Shown here piece after piece: positions 11,432-22,019 of a stretch of DNA of 64,000 bases (position 1 is its first letter; every line of letters starts with the position of its first letter). The translations under genes and the position numbers were made by a program. The notes below the pieces were generated by a model. That model made no database searches and had not been told where the DNA came from. It saw nothing but the letters and a program-made list of their open reading frames with translations. Location: the NCBI GenBank assembly GCA_036346205.1, contig JARFJB010001819.1, forward strand, positions 2,692,001 to 2,756,000, in the 5' to 3' direction. The DNA comes from Vesta saturnalis (taxonomy: Eukaryota > Arthropoda > Insecta > Coleoptera > Lampyridae).

Positions 11432-12327
11432 ACAAAAATTCGTAAAAATTATAGCATATGTTAAATCTAAGTTTAATCATGTCTCTGTACTCACCGATTA
11501 TTACTGTATACACTAGTTTCACTGAACAACTGTTTCTTTTTCACTGACTCTCTTAAAAAAGTTAATTTCAAATTGAAAAATCGTTACTTTTGCGACTAAA
11601 ATCACGAATCTGTATTTTACATCGACAACGTGATTTTCAAACATACTTTTCTAGATGTACAGTGCATCCCATTTTGGTTGACACCGCCAGATATCTCGGT
11701 TGTTGTTGAAGATAGAACCTTGCGGTTTCCGCGGTCCTGTGCCACTTTTTTGTGAAACTCAAGATGGCCTGAATGGATTTTGCCTAACTTCTTTCGTTTA
11801 TAAATTACAGGGTGTTTTTGAAAATCTACACTTTTTGGATCCCCTCCATATCTAAGAAGTTTCTCAGCGATAATGTCAAATTGAAAACTTGTCCCATAGA
11901 GAATTTTACGTAGAATCCAGGGGCGCACTCAATTTTTTTTTCGGTGTATCGTTATGGAAATAAGACTCAAACTTATGATTTTTTCAATGCAACACCCTGT
12001 ATTTTATTATCTCATTAAATTACTTATTTTTTTTCCTTCGAAATGATATATAATATATAAACATGATGTTTTAAAAAATGCTCCAAAATTACTAAAACAT
12101 TGAATTTTAATAGAGTGCCATGGATTTCAAAGTTTTAGTACAGGGATTATTATTTGTGATTTTTTTATAGTAGGTCATGGATGCTACAAACACTGTTGTT
12201 GACTTTTGGAGCATTGTTTTATCAAGTGACTGTGGAGAAATCAACACATCTGCTGTCATGATGATAAATTTTGATGCGTTTTATTGTGTTTGTGTTTGGC
12301 GGTTTTGTTAATTTGTGAAATTTTATA

Positions 12328-13401
12328 ATGGCTGAAAGATTTTTTCAGAACAACGAAAAGTATGATATCATACAATGTTTCAATCAATGCCGTGAAAATG
12401 TTGACGAAGCATTAGAATTATATTTAAACAGGTAAACTAGTAATTTACAATAAGACATTATATGACGTATTGTTTTTAAAACGTTAGATATCCAGAGAGG
12501 CGTCAACCTAGTCGAGCAACGATATTTCGACTAAAGAATAATCTACTAAATTATGGTGCGTATTCTAAACCCCGCCCCAAGACGTATAAGAAGGAAAATA
12601 ATGAAGTGGATGAAATCAATGTCTTAGCCAGCGTCCGTGTCTCTCCTCAGACTTCTTGTACGAAGTTAGAAAATGACACTGGCGTTCCCCGATCACAGGT
12701 ACAAAGGATTTAAAAAAAAAACACAAATTCAAACCCTACAAAGTGAATATTGTCCAGCATTTATACCGTGGTGATGCAGCGAGGCGTGTGAATTTCTGTA
12801 ATTGGTTTTTGAACCAAACTCGAAGGGACAATAATTTTGCGAGTAGTGTCATATGGTCAAACGAAGCCCATATAAGCAGTGCCGGTTTATTTAACAGGCA
12901 AAATACAAGGCATTGGTATGATGAAAACCAACACCTAATTTTTGAGCAACAACAACAGGGTCGATTTGGTTTTAATGTAGCCTGTTTCTTATTGGGGACA
13001 TTAATAAAATACCGCATTTTTGAAAGGGCTCTCAACCCGAATAGGTACTTGGCAGTTTTAGAAGAAGTAATACCAGAATTCCTGGAGAATGTTCCCCTCG
13101 CCTATCTTAATGCCATTTACTTCCAACAAGACGGTGCCCCTGCCCACAATTCGAGTTTGATTGTGCCGTTTTTATAAGAAACTTTCCAGGACCATTGGAT
13201 TGGAACAAATGGACCCATTAGGTGGCCTGCAAGGTCACCTCATTTGTCAGTGTTGGACTTTTTTTGTGGGTTTTCCAGAATTAGCGAAATCGGCCTTTCA
13301 TAATTTTAAATGCATTAAGACGTATTAAGAAATTGTGTCAATTGTGTGTTAGGGAAAATGGACATCAATTTGAACAATTCAATGAACAAGTAACCGAATA
13401 A
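12328..13401 (+). pseudogene. DD41D (rosa-like) transposase with a short intron, broken
   Basis: The start ATG 12328 (MAERFFQNNEKYD) gives 34 codons plus two bases. A 56-bp intron with GT (12432) and AG (12487) follows, and splicing joins AG to A to give the expected Arg-Tyr-Pro-Glu-Arg-Arg-Gln. HTH and linker lead to the first catalytic block, which reads IWSNEAHIS: the Asp is Asn here, so it is probably inactive. The second block is FQQDGAPAHN near 13130. The third is WPARSPHLSVLDFF near 13225-13265. About 41 positions separate the last two Asp, the signature of the DD41D (rosa/Visitor) group of Tc1/mariner. A frameshift after 13177 precedes the tail ENGHQFEQF and TAA 13399-13401. Confidence 0.75.
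12432..12487 (+). other. Putative 56-bp intron in DD41D transposase
   Basis: gtaaac at the 5' side and ttag at the 3' side. It is AT-rich and contains in-frame stops. Removing it restores an Arg codon and continuous family-like protein on both sides. No transcript evidence is available. Confidence 0.6.
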
Positions 13402-14174
13402 TTTCGAAATGAAATAGTATGAGTAAATATTTAATTAGTTGCTTATTCTACGTTATGGATTTTTTATTACTATTTATTTGTTGCTATTAGTTACCTACGT
13501 TTTGTGTTTTGTTAATGAATTAGTGTTAGTATTGTTCTTGTTCCTTTCATGAAAAAATCACAAGTAGTATTTCTTTAATTTGAACTTTTTTTGTATGAAA
13601 AATCCATAGCCTACTATTAAAAATTAATATTTTAGTGATTTTGGAGCATTTTTGAAGAATTTATGTTTATATATTATATATCATTTTGAAGGAAAAAAAA
13701 TAAGGAATTTAATGAGGTGATAAGATACACGGTGTTCCATTGAAAAAATCATAAGTTTGAATCGTATCTCCATAACCATACCCCGAAAAAAAAATTGAGT
13801 GCGCCACTGAATTCTACATAAAATTATCTATGGGATAAGTTCTCAATTTGACATTATCGCTGAGAAACTTCGAAGATATGGAGGGGATCCAAAAAGTGTG
13901 AATTTTCAAAAACGCCCTGTAACTTATGAACGAAAGAAGTTAGGAAAAATCCGTTCAGAACATCTTGAGTTTCACAAAAAACTGGCACAGGACCGCGAAA
14001 ACCGCAACAACCGAGATATCTGGCTGTCTCAACCAAAATGGGATGCACTGTACACTGTAACATAGAATGCAAACTATCTATTAAACCGGCTATTAGTTCC
14101 TAGATAGCAACCAACGCAAGGACTAAAACGATCAAGTGATCCAAGGTACACTATGATCAAGGTACAACAGTCTC

Positions 14175-14177
<3 letters not shown>

Positions 14178-14228
<51 letters not shown>
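14178..14228. repeat. (TA)n microsatellite
   Basis: About 25 units starting exactly at the right end of the pogo-like element (14177). Confidence 0.95.
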
Positions 14229-14230
<2 letters not shown>

Positions 14231-15774
14231 CTATCATGAAGGGCGATACGCTAGTTCACATAGTTGCTTAAAATTGCAATATGTAGCTTAAAACATTCCG
14301 GTTTGACCTGAAATTGTCAACTTTTTATTTTAAATAGGACCCTATGTTCATAATATCATTTTTGGATTATACGTAAGAAAATAGTTATAAAACATATAGC
14401 ACACCCTATCTGTGACGGTTTCTAAACAACGTGGACTGAAGATATCATAATGGTTATGATTAGTGTTATTTTGACAACAAATGATGTTACAAAAAATTGA
14501 TAGTGTCGTCTGTTACTGCAAAAGTGCTAGCAACTACTGTAAGAAAAAAATCATTATTGAATCACCCGAAGGAAATCTGGGAGTTCATTTTCAAATTACT
14601 TCAATCATTTTAATTAAGTTCCGAAAATAGGAGTGTAAAATTCCAAAAATAGGGATGAAACCGACACCATGAGATTGTGTGGTCTGTGATGGAAAACTTA
14701 TCGCAAGTGCCGATCACTTACAAATCCCTGCCTAATTAAGTGGGGTGTTTTACTGTCAGTCCACTTTATTGTTTACATTTATTTATATCAATATCTCAAT
14801 TACTTTTAGAAATGTGTAAGTATGATTGTCCCAATCGCAGTTTTAAAATTGATATAATTGACCGAATCATTTAAAATTAAAATTGTAGTCCAACTCATAA
14901 TAAAATACAACTCAGTACTTATAATTAGTTTACTAATTTCATAAATTAGGCCTAACTAAAAACAAAAATGTTTTAATATGATAATTAATTAATGGTCACC
15001 AATTTTATGTTAATTTTTTAGTAAATGTGATTGTTTAGATGAAATTAACAGTTATAATTAATTGCAATTACTGTAAAGTAATTTTCTGCGATTTCGAGCC
15101 TGTAATTTCAATAAAGTAGAAGCCATTTTTTGAATTAAAAAAATTGTTTATACCAATTTTAGTATTCTTTGTAAGCAGTTTTGACTTCAATTTTAAATAT
15201 CAGATTAAATTCATGTAATTTGTTCTAATTAAAACTTTTGCGTAAAACGTGTTTAAAATAAAAAATCTGAACTAGTTTAGTATACCTTAAGCAATAACAG
15301 GCAAAAATAAAATCCTTATTTTTTGTATTCTTGAAGAAATTAGAGCTATGGCGAATTGTACTAGTGGCGTATTGTTCTGGATGGCTTTTCATTAGTTAAA
15401 TTTGTTTTTAGCATTATGTTATGCATAGCACAACTTCACGTCCATTAAGTTAGCCTCCCCCCCGTTGCGCGTTTTTTGTAACCCAATTCATAATTAGACG
15501 CTAATTAGTTGCAAGAGCTAATGTTAAAAATCTAGTGCTTCAGCATTTTGCATTTGAGTGGGGGTATCTTAACGTTAAGCTGAACCCCCCAATTTGACCA
15601 TTCGAAACATTTTGTATAGGTATATAAAGTACCACATAATTAGGTGTTTTAATTACAAATGAAATTTCTAAGATATACAGTATGTTTAAAATGACCCCTT
15701 CCGAACTAATAGATGCATGATTGACAAGTGCAGTCTACCAAAGAATAAGTTATAGTACGTTTAAGTAACCTTTA
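14229..15774. other. AT-rich intergenic, no gene
   Basis: No coding signal. A segment around 15450-15600 (acccaattcataattagacgc) recurs in inverted orientation near 32880-33030, so part of it is an unclassified interspersed repeat. Confidence 0.55.
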
Positions 15775-16020
15775 ACGAAATCAAATTAGGATTCTTTTTT
15801 TAAATACACATTAAGACACTGTCTTTCTAAAAAAGAATTAAACAAGTTTTACTTTCACCGTGTGGCGAACACTATATTTTTAGTTTTGCGTGTAGTAGGA
15901 GATAAGAATATATGCGTGGGTACTTGCTTGCAGTATTATAGTTTATTATTAATGTGAAAAAATTTTAAAAGCTTATAAAAGAAGAATTGTCTACGTAATA
16001 GTGTATGCACGTTGAATCAT

Positions 16021-16370
16021 GTACCGAGGTGGTAGCGTAGTGGTGGCACGACCTGCTTAGCATCCGGGAGGTAACGGGTCCATTCCCGTTACTATCTACC
16101 TTGTATGAGGTTTTTTCAGGGGGTTTCCCTCATACACAGTAGCGGCATGGTCACTGCGTATATGCAAACCATGTGCGGCTACTTAGGCGAATGCGAACCC
16201 TAACTCCGTTCCTTCCGATCCTATCCTGACCACACCCATCCTTAATCCCACCATGCATATATACGTAATGTATGTATGCTGGGAATCCATGATTGTGGCT
16301 GAAGGAGCTCGCAAAGCTCGAGCAGCCCGCCCTCCCCCTTGGGGAGGGAATGGAATACGTGGCCATTTTA
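16021..16370 (+). mobile_element. tRNA-derived SINE, copy 1
   Basis: A tRNA-like head carries a polymerase III box A (TAGCGTAGTGG, 16033-16043) and a slightly mutated box B (GGTCCATTCCC, about 16077-16087). A non-tRNA body of about 260 bp follows, ending in a conserved GC-rich stretch (ctcccccttggggaggg). A second copy in opposite orientation is at 54413-54801. The open frames seen through it on both strands are not genes. Confidence 0.85.
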
Positions 16371-16440
16371 CCGTAACACATTCCGGCCAGAAATCCTATG
16401 ACAGTGGTATTAAAACAATAATTTTCTACTTATAATGTAT

Positions 16441-16582
16441 TGTGGATGTAAAATTTCTTTTTATTTGTAACCTATAATTAGAAATTTATAAATGTATTGA
16501 TATGCATGAAATTGCCATGTTTCGTTTTATAATTATGTTACATAAGTACTTTACAAATAAAAAGAAATTTTACATCTGTAAT
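16441..16582. repeat. Hairpin with about 30-bp stem
   Basis: gatgtaaaatttctttttat (about 16445-16464) is mirrored by ataaaaagaaattttacatc (about 16558-16577). The loop is about 93 bp. It could be a small MITE, but no target-site duplication is evident. Confidence 0.6.
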
Positions 16583-16716
16583 ACATAATAATACATAATA
16601 AATGAAAAATTGGCATAGGCTTTCTGGTCCGAATGCGTTACGATAAGTAAGTACATACGCGTATAATAAACAAAATACACCCACATACCACACAAAATTA
16701 AAAAAACACCGAACGC

Positions 16717-16744
16717 GTTTCGATAGCTACGCTATCATCATCAG
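16717..16744 (-). ncRNA. Hammerhead-like ribozyme core
   Basis: On the minus strand: CTGATGA, one extra T, GATAGC, loop GTA, GCTATC, then GAAAC. This is a 6-bp helix flanked by the two conserved hammerhead core strands. The extra unpaired base before the helix is unusual. Helices I and III and the cleavage triplet could not be established by eye, so activity is unproven. Confidence 0.45.
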
Positions 16745-17019
16745 CGGCCGACTACACTAAACATATGTGTATCTTCTTATCTCTTTCTACTACACGTAAC
16801 AATTACGAATATAAGGAGTTTTTGTTACTTCGCCACACGTTGAAACGAAAACTTGTTAGTTATTCTTATTTTGAACGTTGTTTGATAAAAATAAATACAT
16901 AGTGTCTTAATGTGTACTCAAAAAAATAAGTCTAATCCGATTCCGTCAAAGGTTATTGAAATTAACTGTATCCTTCCAGCTTATCAATAAAATGAACTTT
17001 TTATTGATACATTATCTAA

Positions 17020-17251
17020 ATATTCCGTGCCCGTATTAACGGTTAAAAAATTTGGCGCTTTTACAGTATGATATTAAAATGCTTAAACATTAACAAAATA
17101 AATGGTTTCCGAATGAAGTACTCATACCATTACGAGAAAAATTGGAGAATCTGTTCAGCAGAGGGACCCATTACCCAAAGTAAATTTGTTTAAGAACTTA
17201 GGTGCTCTTTCGGTTTGGTACTAAAATGATTTCTGTTATTTACATTTTATC
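17020..17251. repeat. Satellite-like repeat (about 170-bp unit), left of R2
   Basis: At least one diverged unit, recognised by the words ttaggtgctctttcggtt, catcagcagaggg-like and tttccgaa. The same unit continues at 19816-20250 after the inserted element R2 (17254-19813). Confidence 0.6.
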
Positions 17252-17774
17252 TAACAATGTGCCCAAGATAAAGATGGACAGCGTGCGTATCTTGAAAACA
17301 GTAAGAGGTACGAAGGCGGTTAAATTAGAGAAAAGTTGTATAATTTAGGGCATGTTCACATGTAGTTTGCAAAAGCTCATTATTGTTTATCCTTTCCGAG
17401 ATTTAAAACAAAATGCGATTTTTGGGTTTTTCTTTTTCGTAATTCCTTCATTTATTTTAAAAGATTTTTAAAAACCAAATGTACTTCTTCATTGTCACTT
17501 TTTGAATTCTATTAGATGGGAGTTTCAAATTTTTTATTCGACGTTTCGTCTCCGAGAAACCATCATCAACTTTATTCTTTTATATTCCGCAACCAACTAA
17601 ACACCCTTTATTCGATATTACTTTTTATTACGAATTTAACCATGTATTTACACATTATGGTACTGAAGCTAATTTTTTAGAAAAATTCGTATTAATATTA
17701 GTACTTGATAACAAATTTTATGTGCAAATTTAACAACTCCAATGTTTTAAACCTATTTAATTAAAGTTAAATAA

Positions 17775-18308
17775 CTACAATAACTGTTCAAATAGGTTGC
17801 CGTTATTTTCGAGACGAAGGTAAGCGCTCTTTACTGAAGAATTTAAAACAAGGTCTAGCATACTAACAACTGCTCTTCATTTTCAAAACTCCCATCATAC
17901 ACTCGGAAAATATCCAACGGACTTAAATCGGGTGATCGGGCTGGCCAAGCTACTGCACTGTAAGTTCAAATCCATTTTCCGGTAAAACACAATGATAGTC
18001 CTGTACATTTCTTGAGTTATGTGCTGGGGCACCATCTTGTTGAAACCAAAAGTGCTAGAGGTAATTCATCCAAGGCAGTTTCCAAATCTGTCCTTAGCAA
18101 ATTCAGATATCGTTAGGCATTTAAATTGTTATGGTAAATAAAAGGTCCTATTGTTCTTCGTCCCAAAATGCCCATCCACATATTAAACCCAACTCTATGT
18201 TGATATCTTGATTCTTTTTTTAAATAAGGATTTTGTTTTGCCCAATAATGTTTGTTACGTCGGTTGAAAATTCCTGAACTGCTGGTCTAAGACCCTGACA
18301 AACTCGAA

Positions 18309-18352
<44 letters not shown>

Positions 18353-18693
18353 CACTTATTCTTATTTCAAATGAATTGTGCTGTAGAACTAGCTATACCA
18401 ATACAATGTTCAATTTGTCTTGTCGGTATTTCAGGCTTTTCAACAATGGCTTGTAAAACGGTATTAGCATTTTCGTCATCAGATTATTTTTGACGTGATA
18501 GAACAGGTTTTGTAAATGAACGACATTCTTTTAAATTAGATCCCAAACGTCTAAAAATTGATTTACCAGGTTGCCTTCAGTCAGGATATTTATCCAAATA
18601 CATCAGCTCAGTAACTACACAATTTCCGTGGGACAAGATGTAGCAGGTCAACGTATCGAACTTTTCTTCGTTTGTAAAATTTCGTCTTTCCAT
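17775..18693 (-). pseudogene. DD41D transposase in R2 (minus strand), heavily broken
   Basis: It starts at ATG 18693 (MERRNFTNEEKFDTLTCYIL). The second block FWFQQDGAPAHNSRN is near 18030-18060, and the C-terminus NLFEQLL ends at 17775-17777. The first catalytic block is not recognisable. Many stops and frameshifts are present, and a (TA)n array (18312-18350) has expanded inside the codons for the conserved H-x-Y-K-F region (KFRVCQGLRP follows immediately). Confidence 0.7.
18312..18350. repeat. (TA)n microsatellite inside transposase pseudogene
   Basis: About 19 units. It sits where the family normally encodes H-P-Y-K-F, so the array grew within coding sequence, not at an element end. Confidence 0.9.
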
Positions 18694-18989
18694 AGATACA
18701 CTTTTTGATTAATTATAATTATAAATTAACTAAACAAAACCAAAAAAACAACCCACGAAGTAATGGTAATAAAAACAACTTGAAATACGTACAATTCAAA
18801 TAACAACAACGATCTCAACGCAATAAAACTAAATTAAAATCCGAATTTTTCAGCTTCAAAACCATAATGTGTAATACACGGTTAAATTCGTAATAAAAAA
18901 TACTATCGAATAGAGGGTGTTTCGTTGGTTGCAGCGATATAAAAAAATAAAGTTGATGATGGTTTCTCGGAGACAAACGATATTTGAAC

Positions 18990-19320
18990 TTGCTAAGGAC
19001 TGATTTGGAAAATGCCTTGGATAAATTACCTCTAGCACTGGTTAAACTGTTGGTTTCAACAAGATGGTGTCCCAGCACATAACTCAAGAAATGCAGACGA
19101 CTATCTGTCATTGTGGTTTACAGGAAAATGGATTGGAACTTACAGTGCAGTAGCTTGGCCAGCCTGATCAATGAATCAAGAAGAGCAGCTGTTAGTATCG
19201 GTTATGGCAGCAGTTAATACAATTTCGCCAGTAATGCTAGACTGTGTTTTAAATTCTTCAGTAAAGAGAACTTACCTGTGTCTACAAAATAACGGCAACC
19301 TATTTGAATATTTATTGTAG
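18990..19320 (+). pseudogene. Inverted duplicate of the DD41D transposase C-terminal half
   Basis: Read on the plus strand: WFQQDGVPAHNSRN near 19045-19090, IGTYSAVAWPA near 19133-19165 and a terminal NNGNLFEYLL with TAG at 19318-19320. It is a mirror of 17775-18110. There is a stop after WPA and the third Asp region is lost. Confidence 0.7.
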
Positions 19321-19815
19321 TTATTTAACTTTAATTAAATAGGTTTAAAAGACTGGAGTTCTTAAATTTGTACATAAAAAATATTATCAACTACTAATAT
19401 TAATCCGAATTTTTCTCAAAATTAGCTTCAAAACTAATGCATGGTTAAATTCGTAATAAAAAATACTATCGAATACAGGGCGTTTCGTTGGTTGAGGCGA
19501 TATAAAAAAAATAATGTTGATGATGGTTTCTCGGACCCGAAACTTCGAATAAAAATTTAACAACGCCATCTAATAGAATTCAAAAAGTGACAATTAAAAA
19601 GTGGTTTTTAAAAATCTCTTAAAATAAATGAAGGAATTATGAAAAAAGAAAAACCCAAACATCGCATTTCGGAAACGATATACAATAATGAACTTTTGCA
19701 AATTACATGTGAACATGTCCTAAATTATACAACTTTTCTCTAATTTAACCGCCTTCGTATCTTTTACCGTTTTCAAGATCCCCATGCTGTTCATCCTGAT
19801 TTTGGGCACGTTGTA

Positions 19816-20250
19816 TATCCTGCTACCGAATTAAGTATTTTACCGTTTAGAAAAATTTGAATATTGTCGTCAGTTAAGGAGCTCACCTCTCAAGAGTAAA
19901 CTGTTCTAAAAATTAGGTGCTTTTTCAGTTTTCTATTAAATTGATTCCTTTATGTATACTTTATTTAAATATCTAGTTTCCGAACTAAGTGATCTTAACA
20001 TTTCGAAAATGTTGAACATTGTCATCAGCAGAGGGCCCATCTCTCAAGAGTAAACTATGTTTACAAAATTAGCTACTTTTTCGGTTTTCCATTAAAATGA
20101 TTTCTTTGTATATGTTGCATTTAAATGTCTATCCTGCCGTTTCGATAAAAGTTGGAATGTGCCATCAGCACTGGAGCCTGCCTTTCAAGAATGAATTACG
20201 TTTCTACTATTAGATGATAAGCTACAATCATTGTCTTAAAATGTGCTGAA
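19816..20250. repeat. Satellite-like tandem repeat, about 170-bp unit
   Basis: Two to three tandem units. Each contains aaattaggtgctttttcggtt-like, taaaatgatttctttat, tttccgaact and catcagcagagggcccat, and ends with ctcaagagtaaact. Units differ by roughly one base in five to ten. Confidence 0.75.
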
Positions 20251-20384
20251 AAATTTAAGATACAAAGTTTAGCCGCTAAATAAAACTGTAATTAATTGTG
20301 TCTGCATGATACCTGTTAAAACTTTGAAGACTCGTTAACTTATCGATAAGAAAAGATATCGAACAGAAACTGGATATTTCGGTA

Positions 20385-20525
20385 TAGTATGAAAAAATCA
20401 TTTTAACGAAAAACCGAAAAACCTAATTCTTGGAATTTGAGCGGGGCTCGTCTACTGACGCATATGTCAACTTTTTCGAAATGGTATGAGCACTTAATGC
20501 GGAAACTAGAGTTTTAAATAGCAGA
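20385..20525. repeat. Inverted unit of the ~170-bp satellite
   Basis: The same words appear as reverse complement (aaatcattttaacgaaaaaccgaaa, aactttttcgaaatgg, gcggaaactagag). The array therefore contains both orientations. Confidence 0.65.
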
Positions 20526-21113
20526 CATCGCGACAAGAGTCCCGACAAAATAGTCTTTAGATAAACGATTCCGAACAAATAGCCCTACCAATAATTTTTA
20601 TTAACATCAAAACATATGTAATCCCTGTGAATATTTTCATGTCTTAATTATCTAATTTTGTGTTCCTTTAGAAAAATACTTGTAAAGATATAATGTATAA
20701 AAATGATAGTTATTGTATGATTAGAGAAACTGTATATTAGTTGAATAACGAAAGATCATTTTGCATAACGGTAAATACCAATAAATGATCGGACGTGACG
20801 ATTACTACCTTTATTCTTTTAGAAAATATATACAATAAATAAAAAACACGTAGGTCAAATGTATATTAAATTATATACAAACAAAAACGAATACAATTAA
20901 ATTATGAAAACATTCACAGGAACTTTATACGTTCTCATGTTAATAAAAATTATTTGTAATCTAATGATACATTTCTCGCACGCTATATTTGAACATTTTT
21001 CGTACGAGGTATTTTAGGGTCGGGCTCTTTCGTCGGGGCCGTTTTATCTAGAATCAATTTTGTTGGGGCTCATTTGTTGCGGGCTATTTTGACGACGCAC
21101 CGGAATCATTTTA
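20525..21113. repeat. Diverged inverted repeat with CG-rich cgacaaaagagccc motif
   Basis: The left part (cgacaagagtcccgacaaaat, ttattaacatcaaaac, ctgtgaatattttcat) is mirrored on the right (atgaaaacattcacagg, catgttaataaaaat, gggctctttcgtcggggcc). Possibly a MITE or fold-back. A related CG-rich motif is at 63853-63915. Confidence 0.5.
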
Positions 21114-21114
21114 A

Positions 21115-21345
21115 TGGCAAACCGAAAAAGCAACCAATTTTTGAACTTATTTTGCTTTTTAGAGGTGGACCCCTCCTCTGACCACAATGTTCCACTTAGT
21201 TCGACAGGATATTTAAATAAGGTGTAAATAACAGAATCACTCTAATAGTATTCCAATGGAGCACCTAATTTCTTAAGCATCATTTATTTTTAGTAGTGGA
21301 TCTCTTTGATGAACAGGATCCCAAATTTCTTTCGAAATGATATTT
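21115..21345. repeat. Further inverted satellite units
   Basis: tcattttaatggcaaaccgaaaaagcaa followed by a diverged second unit (aatggagcacctaatttctt), both in the reverse orientation of 19816-20250. Confidence 0.55.
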
Positions 21346-21353
21346 CTTAATTA

Positions 21354-21380
21354 AATAATAATAATAATAATAATAATAAA
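21354..21380. repeat. (AAT)n microsatellite
   Basis: About nine trinucleotide units. Confidence 0.9.
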
Positions 21381-22019
21381 GGGAATTTAGTAAAAGTAGG
21401 ATTACATTAATACACTAGGTGCCTAAACCACAAAACAGGTAGACCTAAACTTAATCGTACTTTAATCACAAGGCGAGATTTAGATAGGTAGAGACATACC
21501 TTTTGCTTTTCCATATAACTCTGGATCTAATGAGTACCTTTAGAAAATTGATTCTTACAACTAAGCAAAGTCTATGTAAACTATTTTCAATACCACGTAA
21601 TCTATGCCGCACAGAATGACGTATTATTATACCAACGTATACCCGGCGTCAATAAAAAAGCCCATCCTTGAAGTAGTTTTGAAAATGCACATGAATTTGG
21701 TACATCCCTTTAAACACAAAACTGATCAGGTAAATTTTCTATTGTTTTGTGGCACAAAGCAAGTCCAAACCTCCTCAGGGTGCGATATAGAGCAAATAGA
21801 TTGAAAAGGATTCGTTAAATTACAATACGAAAAAATTTGTTTTTTTATACAAGTTTTAAGATTCAATTACATGTAATTACTACAAGTAACAATAGAATTT
21901 AAAATTGCATTGTGAAAATAGGTTATAAATAGGAGAACATATGATTATTAAATATTCAGTTATAACCGGTCTTGACATTGTTGTAACTATATTGTGAAGC
22001 TTTATTTTAATAAGAAAAA
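21381..22019. other. Intergenic, no gene seen
   Basis: AT-rich. A 66-codon open frame at 21604-21804 has no recognisable motif and is probably chance. Confidence 0.5.

Larger units (their letters stand above)
11660..14050 (+). mobile_element. DD41D mariner-type element R1 with long TIRs, nested in a pogo-like element
   Basis: The ends CAGTGCATCCCATTTTGG (11660) and its complement (to 14050) are flanked by TA at 11658-11659 and 14051-14052. The inverted arms continue for roughly 470-500 bp (about 11660-12130 against 13590-14050), far longer than the 20-30 bp of a classic mariner. The arms contain the words aacaccctgta (about 11992) and tacacggtgtt (about 13729), which look like mariner ends but lie inside the TIR. 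The transposase reads on the plus strand between the arms. Confidence 0.85.
9007..14177 (-). mobile_element. Second pogo-like transposon, split by a nested element
   Basis: The left end GAGACTGTTGTACCTTGGAT at 9007 matches, reversed, the right end ATCAAGGTACAACAGTCTCC at about 14153-14175. Both ends touch (TA)n arrays. The sequence GATCCAAGGTAC is repeated several times near both ends and again near 11400. A TA-flanked DD41D element (11660-14050) is inserted near the right end. Without it the host element would be about 2.8 kb. The transposase reads on the minus strand. Confidence 0.85.
15776..16960. repeat. Inverted repeat pair enclosing SINE and hammerhead-like motif
   Basis: The left arm at about 15776-15930 (taacctttaacgaaatc, tgtggcgaac, gtagtaggagataagaa) is mirrored at about 16780-16960 (tctttctactacac, cgccacacg, caaaggttattg). 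The arms are diverged by substitutions and indels. Between them lie the SINE (16021-16370), a hairpin (16441-16582) and a hammerhead-like motif. The right arm together with 16600-16780 resembles the terminal region of the Penelope-like element at 25933-29766. Confidence 0.6.
17254..19813 (-). mobile_element. DD41D mariner-type element R2, rearranged into a long palindrome
   Basis: The outer ends share GTGCCCAA-AT (left 17258 onward, right to about 19809) with TA at 17252-17253 and 19814-19815. The arms mirror each other for over 800 bp (17254-18130 against about 18980-19813), reaching into the C-terminal half of the transposase. A third partial copy of the inner TIR lies at 18845-18985. The element therefore looks like a complete copy whose right end was replaced by an inverted duplicate of its left part. 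Confidence 0.75.

Noticed and set aside
18815..19111. 98-codon minus-strand frame
   Set aside because: It is antisense to the plus-strand transposase duplicate with the QQDG motif; the other strand explains it.
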